Shown: one piece after another, positions 56,216 to 64,000 of the stretch
Layout: every line of letters begins with the position of its first letter
Numbering within the stretch: position 1 is the stretch's first letter
The notes under the pieces: model-generated
Told to the model about the DNA's origin: nothing
Database searches by the model: none
What the model saw: only the letters and a program-made list of their open reading frames with translations
Translations under genes and position numbers: made by a program
Assembly (NCBI RefSeq): GCF_020080835.1
Contig: NC_058158.1
Span: forward strand, 16,468,156-16,532,155
From: Cotesia glomerata
Taxonomy: Eukaryota; Arthropoda; Insecta; Hymenoptera; Braconidae
Length of the DNA stretch: 64,000 nucleotides
Direction: 5' to 3'

Positions 56216-56676
56216 TCTATCAAAATGTTATAATAAATATAATGAACAATATCGGGTTATATTAACAATAAAATTTTTCATAATTCAAATGCTACTGGTG
56301 GAAAATTTCGAATTCAACGTTACCCTTATGAGGTATCTGATTGTACTTATTAACTGCAAATTATATCTTATCCTAATTAATTAATATTTTTATAGAAATT
56401 ATAATGACAATTATTTATTCTTAAAAATATTTATTTATGTATGTGTATAGTCAAATGAAAATTTTTAATTTATTTGATTGATACAAGTAGTATAGAATTT
56501 CGCGATTGTCATTTATTTAAAAATGTCGATTTTTTTTTCTTAACGTTTTGTTGTTGAGAGTGTGTATTGAAGAGCTAAATTAAGTAAGTATGGATATTTA
56601 TTTTTTATAAATCTGCATTTGGATAACTTTTTATTGTATGTAACAATCTCTATACTAATATTTATTAACGCAGATC

Positions 56677-59600
56677 ATGGGTGTATGTAGCTTTCCTGAC
56701 TGTCATAACAGCAGTGAAAAGGGTTTCAAAATGCTGAGGTTTTCTTGTTCAGTTGAGATGGGAAGTAAATGGGCAACTGCTTGTAAAATTTTAAAACCCA
56801 TTACTGAGAATTCTCGTTTGTGTGAGGTATTTACCACCATCATAAAAAAAGTAACTTGCCTGACGAAAAAAAATCTTGAACCAAAAAAGAAAGCTATTTG
56901 AAAAAGAATAATTTTTTTGAGTGAAGAGAACAAATTTTTAATCTAAGATAATACTCTTCGTTTCAGTACATTTTTCTGAATTCAAAAAATTTTTTTTTTG
57001 GCTCAAGAAAATTATTATCTTCCACATGGTTTTCTTGTTTCAAGATTTTGTCTCTTTTGGGTCAAGTTAAACTTTTTATCAGTGCATACACGGAAAAAAA
57101 GAAGTATAGAAAACGATGAGTTACATCGTAATTCAGGAGTAGACTTTTAATATCTTATCTTTAATAATTTTATTTTATTCTACCTTAAAAAATTTTATTT
57201 TAAAATTCTGGTCTTGGATTACGATGTGATTATTATAATAATTTTTGATAAATTTTTTTTTTTTTCTAGTGTATTTCTTTCTAGTGTACCTTATAATATT
57301 TTATAAGGTCACTTTATAAATAAAATAATTAATACTTTTTTTTTTCAATTATTAACAGGGTCATTTTAGTAAAGGGTTGTTTGACAGTGACAACCACTCA
57401 TACAAATTGAAACAAAATGTTTCACCAGACATTTTAATTCCGTCTCCCTTTGATGTTTTTGAAACTGATGATGATAATGATGATCATTATTCAGTAAAAA
57501 GCAAGAGACATAAATCTGGGGTGTCCGGATTGATCGTAGGTGAGTGATATGATATCTTTTTAAATTTTTGTATTTCAGAATTATTTAAACGTAAATATAA
57601 ACATCATTTTACACTTTTTGTGATTACCAAAAAAAAATTTTTTTTCAAAAAAATAATTTGTATGTCTGTTAATTATATATAAGCATATATAATTATATAT
57701 ACTTATATATAATTATATATGATTATATATAACCTCATATACAATTCCATATATAATCATGTATGATTATATATAATTATGTATGATCATATATAATTGT
57801 ATATAATTATATATGTCATTCCATATATAATCATATATGATTATATACAATTGTATACAATTATATATAATTATATAGAAACATTTTTTCTCGGGAAGAA
57901 AGAAAAATTTCTTGACTGGAGAGTAAAATTCTTGGCTCTAGAAAATTTTGGGGTGCCTGAAGGAAGACCAAAGTTGTGTTGGTCAAAGTAAAACTTTTTC
58001 TTGAAATTATATTCTTGGTGGAAGTCATTTTTTCTTAATTCAAATTATCATAAATACTTGATACAATATATTTTAATATTTGATCAAGATTTTTAGATAC
58101 TTTAGGGAAGCAGCACCACCTACTTCAGCTGAGAAAAAAATTTTCTCACCTTGAGAAAATTTTTTTCTTGAATATTTGATACTCATTTTATATTAATTTA
58201 TCGTACAATTATACATATGAAATTAAAAAAAATGATTCAATATTATTTAATCTTCCCATTTGACGTGTTAATCAATAAAAATATTAATTAAAATTTACTT
58301 CTATCTTTATATTAACTTTTTGGAGCAAGAGAGAAATTTTCTCAGGGCAAGAAAATTTACTTCTATCAAGAACTAAATTTTTTGGAGCAGGAAGCTGAGT
58401 TTTCTCGAAACAAGAAGATTTTCTTGACTTAAATAAATTTTAATGGATCGAGATACGTATTTCTTAAAGCAAGAGAATTAACTTTATTGGAATAAGTGAA
58501 ATTTCTTGTGTCAAAAAAAATTTTTTTTTTCGCTCGAGAAAGTAATTAGGAAGAAAAATATTTTCTTGACTCCAGTAAACCTTTTTGTCTGTGTGGATTT
58601 TATTTTACTCTGTTAAATTGAAATTTTCATCTGAATGTTATCAACTTTTACTTATTATTTCAATCGATAAATATTTAATTAAAAATTCAGGATTAGAAAT
58701 CTCTGCAGAAGATGAGAATATTGAAGACACTTAGGAAAATTTAACTGGATGTTTAGACCATCACCCTCACGCGCAATCAAATGATAACGCTGAGAAATCA
58801 TCACGCGAGTCATTGTTGGAACAACAGATTAATGAGCTTCTTGAAGAAAATGCTTCATTAAAAGCCGAGGTAATGTATCTCAAAATGTAATAATTTATTT
58901 ACTTATTTTTATCAAACTCTAATTATTGAGTAACCCAAGCAGCACAAAAATTTTTTTGGTAATATTTTGTAGAATTTAAATTGATGTTTCCAAATTTTTT
59001 ACTTCTTGTTGAATAAAATCTCCTTAAAAGACAATATTTTTTTTGTAGCGCTTGGGAAGCGATTGAATGTTGTTGAAGTAATGAAATATATTTATTTATA
59101 CAAAGTGAAAAATAATAAATTAACAGACAAAAATTCATTTCAGCTTGCTCTGGTAAATGAAAAATTATCAAGATTTGATGATAACTTGAAGAAGTTTCTG
59201 AATCCAGATCAGCTGTTACTTTTAAAAAATAACGCTGCTAAAAATTCAAAACATTGGTCCGAAGAAACTATAAAGAAAGGACTTCGGATTCGCTTGTTAA
59301 TGGGTACTAAAGCCTACAAAAATTTAAGGGACATTGAAGGGTTTCCCTTACCTGCTTTCTCTACTTTATACAGTCGACTATCTGGCTTAAATTTCGCCCC
59401 TGGAACTTTTGATAATATTATTGAATGGCTAGGGGTGAAAATTAAACAAGAACAAGATCAAACTACTCATTATTGCGTATTGGCATTAGATGAGATGTCA
59501 ATTGACCGTGCTGTTGAGTATGATCGCGCTCTTGGAAAATTTATTGAATTAGTGACACCGGAATTAGCCAGGAATTCAACTGAAGCTGACTCAATGGCTT

Positions 59601-61222
59601 CTTACGCGATTGCGTTCGTTGCTCGGGGGTTGACAAGTCATTAGAAACAATTAATCGATTATGCATTAACTGGAAAATCTGTTACTTCGGGGGTCTTGTG
59701 GAATTATGTCAAACAAATCGTTGAAAAACTGTACCAGCAGGGAATCATCGTGAAATGTATTTCTACGGATGAAAGATCAATCAACGTTGGTATGTGGACA
59801 TTAAATAGTATTACTTCCAGTCGTTATTTGGTCTCTTTTTTTAACCAGCATCCGTGTAACCCTAATGAACGTCTCCATTGGACCTCTGATGTTCTACACG
59901 TACTAAAACGAATTTGGTCACAACTATTAAAGTCCACATTCACTTTAAGTGCGGCTACGGTTGTAGCAAATAATTTAACATCTTCAGAGGTTAATATTAC
60001 CCACGTTCGACAGCTTGTAGAGTACCAATCACTTGGTGGGCCTGTTCTAGTAAAAAGTTTCACCACTACTATTTTAGACCCATCACAGTTCGATAAAATG
60101 CACGTTGGACTGGCTAGAAAAATTTTTAGCTATGAAATGGGACATGCATTAATTCTAGCGGCGCAAACTGGTCTTCTTCCGCAAACAGCTATGACCACTG
60201 GGTGGTTTATTTTATTATGCAGTCAGTGGTATGAGTTCATGGTTTGTCGGCACAAAAGTAACTCACTTGGAACTGATGGCGCATCGTTAGAACGAGTAGA
60301 GTTTCTGCAGAGCTTTATTGAGATTATCAGAGAACTACAAGTTAGCTCTGATAATAGATGGAAACTGATACAACGGGGCATCATTCTGGCTACTACTACT
60401 GCGCTAAAATTACGAGAAGATCTAGTTCTGACAAAAAAATTGGAGTACCTTCTTACGGGGCGTCTGACTTCTAGTTCTGTAGAAAATTTATTTTCTCAGG
60501 TTCGAGCTGGTGGTGATATTCACCCTAAACCTCACCAATTACGCTACCGAATGTGCTTGATTGCAGTGGCTCAGTAATTACGTGTCCCTGCGTCTGCATC
60601 ATATGAAGACGATGATGAGCCGTACTACATTGAATTTCTCAAGCAAAAAAAAAAACTGAACTCCAAACTACTAATGATGATTTACAAAATTTCATTGAAA
60701 TTTCGGTAAATTGTAAATTATCCGAAATATAAAACTATGGGCTTTATTACCTTTGTGGTTGGGCAGTGTTTGCTTGTGCGAACGGTTGTAATGATTGTGA
60801 GGCAGCAATAATCACTTCAGTCCATTTACCTAACGTGAGTACGGCTTGGACGGATGCAATAAATCGAGGAAACTTGAAACATCTGACAGAGGCAGTATAT
60901 GATACTTTTGAAGACTGTGGAAGAAGTTTTTGCTACTTACAGAAAATTTCTTCTCCATTTGCAATCTGTGCATGAAAAAGTAATGAAGAGTGTCCTGGAA
61001 ACTGCCGATCAATCATTAGTCTTCCCAAAATTTCATGGTATTCGCGACAAAATACTCGGAAAATTTATCTCATTGCGACTCCATGTTCTCGCAAAAGACA
61101 TTACAGTGCAACCTGATAATCCCAATGTTGTAGTCTTCAGCTCTAAGAGCACATATATGCGCACGTCAACAAAAACCGTCCGTAAAGTTAATTGTACTAC
61201 ATTATTTATTCTTCTTTCTTAA
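56677..61222 (+). pseudogene. THAP-domain P-element transposase (THAP9-like), three in-frame stops
   Basis: Cut-and-paste transposase with a DNA-binding THAP zinc domain. Exon 1 is 56677-56826 (MGVCSFPDCHNSS). Exon 2 is 57359-57539; joining them in phase 0 completes the zinc ligands C4-X4-C9-X39-C49-X2-H52. Exon 3 is 58691-58869, with a leucine-rich coiled coil (EQQINELLEENASLKAE) and a TAG at 58732-58734. Exon 4 starts at 59144 in phase 0 (LALVNEKLSRFDDNLKKF) and holds the RNase H-like core (FPLPAFSTLYSRL, LALDEMSI, TSSSVENLFSQVR). It has a TAG at 59642-59644 and a TAA at 60575-60577 without a frameshift. The C-terminus (60740-61222) is frameshifted. A short 5'-UTR intron, 56584-56673, is likely. 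Confidence 0.9.
57660..57885. repeat. TATATAATTATATATGATTA low-complexity tract
   Basis: About 220 bp of nearly pure A/T in 8-10-bp quasi-repeats within the second intron of the transposase gene. Confidence 0.85.
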
Positions 61223-61424
61223 TAAAATTGAGGCTTTCAATTTTTAAAAGTTACTTGCTGGGTAAAAATATTTTATACATATATTAGTCCTTGGAATAAA
61301 TATATTTTATCTATATATACTGTCCATCATATTTTCTATTGTAATACGTTGAATTTGTTGATTTGATCAATAATAATTTCATATATTTTACACAATAAAC
61401 TTAAAAAAAAGTACTTGTTTCAAT

Positions 61425-61664
61425 AAATTAAAATGACTGTATACATACTAATTACTTACCTGTTATTAGACGAGCTCTAATCTAATTATTTTTACTAATA
61501 ATTGATAAATAATAATAATACATTCAGTATAAGACCTGAGAATCTATTGGAAAAATAAAAATTAGAATAAAACTATAGAATAATTGTAAAAAAAAAAAAA
61601 AAAAAAAAAAATTAGAATTGCCGAGTTTCGAACCCGGACTTGGTAAATGAAAAGTTATCAAAAA
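61425..61664. repeat. Right inverted end of the P-superfamily element
   Basis: Inverted copy of 55964-56215, with CCGAGTTTCGAACCCGG and an A-run. From 61665 to 62100 I see no gene. Confidence 0.88.
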
Positions 61665-62100
61665 TTTAAATATTCACCTGTCCTACATGTTTTTAAATAA
61701 AAAAATTAAATTCAGTATCTGTAGGTACTAGCTTGCTATTGATTCAAGTCTTGTAACAAAATTTCAATTTAATTTTAAAAAATCACTACTTATAGACAAA
61801 AATATCCAAATTGTAATGAGAAAAATTATTCATAATTAACATTTAATACTTCACCGAAAGTCATGTGTGAATTATATTAGAAACAGTCTAGTATGATAAA
61901 TTTTGCAATGAATACATGCAGTTACCAAAAAAGTTTTCAAAAAGTTGCTTTGAAACTATCTTCCTTCAAATTTTATTTTATTGCAAGCATTTAAAGCTCA
62001 ATAACTTTTTACTTGTTAGGATTACGAAAAACTACCTTAGTTCTTTTTTGTAGAAAATTAAATTTCTTACAACAATGATCGACGAAAAATTTAGAAAAAA

Positions 62101-62149
62101 ATTTTTAACTTCCCGCTAAGTAAATTGAAAATTTTCAAGAATCCGTACA

Positions 62150-62236
<87 letters not shown>

Positions 62237-62605
62237 AAACCTCTCGTAACTTTTGAACGGCTTGACGATTTCATCGCGGTTGGTGTCATTCGAAAGGGCT
62301 TCGCCAAACTTAGATTTCCTGTAAGTTGGAACCGATTTGGACCAGCAGATTTCGAAAAATTGCAAAAAAAGTTGCAAAAAAAGTTGTTTTTTTTTTTTTC
62401 ATTTTTTTTAAATATCTCCGAATTGGCTGAATTGATCAACTTCAAAAACTAATCAGCTCTTAACCTTGAAAACCCGCATCGATCGCAAAAAATCTAACTA
62501 TTGCAGCCGTCCTCATGGCGCAACTTTTAAAAAATTTAGCCATTGTCTAACTCAGTTTGTCGAGCTGAGTCAGAAAATATATATAGTTCAAAAGTTTATA
62601 TATGT
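62101..62605. repeat. Interspersed repeat, (TG)n-containing partial copy
   Basis: AACTTCCCGCTAAG start, (TG)n at about 62153-62231, TCATCGCGGTTGGTGTCATT block. The last 110 bp match 15345-15460. The hairpin end is missing. Confidence 0.87.
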
Positions 62606-63316
62606 ATGTATTTATATATATAACACTGCGAAAGTATTATTAAAAAATCTGATTATGCATAGCAAATCAGTAACGCGCAACAAGTGCCGGTAGCCACGAG
62701 GTCTGAGAACCGGAACTGTGAAAAGCGATGATTTTAGCGAAAAAACCACAAGATTAATCTGAAACAAATTCAAATAAAATAACATAGCGAATAAAAGTTG
62801 ATCAGTTAAATTATTCACAAAAGTGGAGGTTATTAGCACAACAAATATAACAATTCAATAATGGCGATGTATATAGACTCAAAGCGTTGAAACAGTAATG
62901 ATAATAGTAAAGCGTCTCCTTTTTCGTCAGTTTCTTAAAAAAACTGACGGTGCATGTCCGTGGAGCGAAGCAGCCAATCACATAATTCGTTTTATCGATA
63001 TGGACACCGATGGCCAATAGTAAAACTCGATAAAACTGGCGTTCTAGTAACGTCAGAGTAACTTGATTTGCACAAGCGTCAGAAAATTAAAGCGTTGAAT
63101 TTTTCTAATTGGCTAAGAATAGCAGGAACGAGCGTTCGTCAGGTGTGGCTTATGTCTCCCTTGGAGCCCACTAGTGGCGTGTCACTAGCGAGTGGATATG
63201 TTCAATGAACACGGGGTAAAACCAATAAACTTCCCAATTTTTTTAAATTTTCAAGTTTCTAAGCAGAAGGTTAAGTATATTATCTCTAAATAATCACTAT
63301 TTACTACTGATTACAG
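62606..63316. other. Stretch without a gene, upstream of the PDZ exon
   Basis: Contains a 9-bp perfect stem CGTCAGTTT..AAACTGACG at about 62924-62948 and scattered GTCAG motifs. Probably intron. A TTTTCAAGTTTCTAAGCAG stretch near 63248 resembles a repeat-family end. Confidence 0.5.
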
Positions 63317-63475
63317 GATAACAGGCTACAAAGCGGTGACCATATCCTTCAAATAGGAGATGTAAATTTACGAGGGATGGGAAGTGAGCAAGTTGCAACC
63401 GTATTACGACAATCAGGGGCACACGTCCGGCTAGTAGTTGCTCGACCTATTGAGCCTACTTCTCCAGATTATCAG
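63317..63475 (+). CDS. Patj: PDZ-domain exon of a Patj/MPDZ-type scaffold gene
   Basis: This 53-codon open exon begins after the acceptor TTGATTACAG and ends before a GTTTTT donor, phase 0 at both ends. It reads DNRLQSGDHILQIGDVNL, then GMGSEQVATVLRQSG and VRLVVARP. That is the second half of a PDZ domain: the RLxxGDxIL turn, the helix that lines the peptide groove (EQVATVLR) and the last beta strand. The wording is closest to a PDZ repeat of insect Patj or vertebrate PATJ/MPDZ, scaffolds of the Crumbs apical polarity complex under the epithelial membrane. The first half of the domain must lie in an upstream exon not seen here. No lesion is seen. The gene name is from recognition and could be a paralogue. 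Confidence 0.8.
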
Positions 63476-63549
63476 GTTTTTAAATATTTTGTATTCATAA
63501 AAGACTATATCGAAACTTTTCAGTCACTAGAAGTCATAATAACTAGTTA

Positions 63550-64000
63550 AAAAAGTTAGGGAAACGGTTGACCCTAAAGGCCATTCCTACAGCTTCCCGC
63601 TAATTACTTTATTTATACTTAAGCGCTAAAAATTGCACTTATTACGTTTTTGAGCTCTTCGAGCTCAAAAATATATTTTTCGTTTCATTTTGAGCTCTCC
63701 GAGTTCAAAAGTCTGATTGAAGTTTGATGAAACAAAATTTTTGGAATTTTTAAACTGCATTAACTTTTGAATGAATAAACCTATTTCGCGCGGTTGGTGG
63801 CATTCAACGCAGTTTTTTTAGCTTCTCAAATAATCATTGAGTTTATAATGATCGAATTCAGAATTTCGAAGTTATAACGAAAAACCTTTTTTAACTTCCC
63901 ACTAAGAAGATCGAAGATTTTCAAAAATCTGGGAGTTTTCACTCCGTTTTACGAAAATCAAGTTTTCATCGAATCTCGACGTTTCGAAGTTCTAGGAAGC
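63550..64000. repeat. Interspersed repeat copy running off the window
   Basis: Starts GTTAGGGAAACGGTTGACCC. Hairpins are near 63650 and 63690, then CGCGGTTGGTGGCATTC. AACTTCCCACTAAGAAGATCG at about 63893 leads into the other end sequence. No (CA)n is present before the edge. Confidence 0.88.

Larger units (their letters stand above)
55964..61664 (+). mobile_element. P-superfamily DNA transposon (5.7 kb)
   Basis: Inverted ends of about 240 bp (55964 to about 56215, and about 61425 to 61664) start TTTTTGATAACTTTTCATTT and include a T-run (or A-run) and AACAGGTAAGTAATTAG. Between them lies a THAP-type P transposase gene. I could not find a matching 8-bp target duplication, so the outer boundary may be slightly different. 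Confidence 0.88.

Overview
This is a repeat-dense, AT-rich animal nuclear sequence, almost certainly from an insect. Inference, not proof: the mix of Helitrons, a P-superfamily transposon, an R1-clade LINE and a high-copy CA-repeat family would suit a parasitoid wasp. I recognise one ordinary host-gene segment, a 53-codon PDZ exon at 63317-63475 on the plus strand, most like Patj/MPDZ. Much of the rest may therefore be intron or intergenic DNA filled with nested mobile elements. There is no prokaryotic feature, CRISPR array or recognisable tRNA/rRNA gene.

Layout. 1-5.7 kb: the 5' part of a Ty1/copia element on the minus strand, with a probable separate 5' exon and a single in-frame stop in its reverse transcriptase. 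5.75-9.5 kb: minisatellites, copies of an interspersed repeat built of (CA)n plus GAGCTC hairpins, and a foldback-bearing 1.05-kb element. 9.5-14.7 kb: LINE copy A (R1 clade), interrupted by a 5'-truncated LINE of another clade. 15.5-26.4 kb: a TA-inserted MITE, then three Helitrons head to tail, each bounded by the expected TC and CTAG ends and lying in (TA)n tracts; all lack the HUH replication nuclease. 26.5-31.4 kb: a foldback element with nearly identical 1.2-kb inverted arms made largely of 91-92-bp tandem repeats, and itself interrupted. 32.2-37.3 kb: LINE copy B, the most complete, lying in the (AC)n of one interspersed-repeat copy. 38.9-42.0 kb: degraded LINE copy C.

42.7-45.0 kb has no recognisable gene. 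45.0-48.7 kb is a three-level nest: interspersed repeat, then a TTAA-flanked DNA transposon with 17-bp terminal inverted repeats, then a 1.15-kb insertion inside its transposase. 50.1-51.7 kb is a decayed protein kinase gene on the minus strand. 52.5-53.5 kb is a decayed envelope-like fragment of an insect endogenous retrovirus. 56.0-61.7 kb is a P-superfamily transposon whose THAP domain is split by an intron, with about 240-bp terminal inverted repeats. The PDZ exon follows, then another interspersed-repeat copy runs off the end.

How it fits together: the interspersed repeat acts as a landing pad, since its internal (AC)n is where the R1-clade LINE sits in B and C and adjoins A, always with AC on the LINE sense strand. 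(TA)n tracts do the same for the Helitrons, the MITE and the foldback element. Nearly every coding copy is broken, several only by nonsense substitutions.
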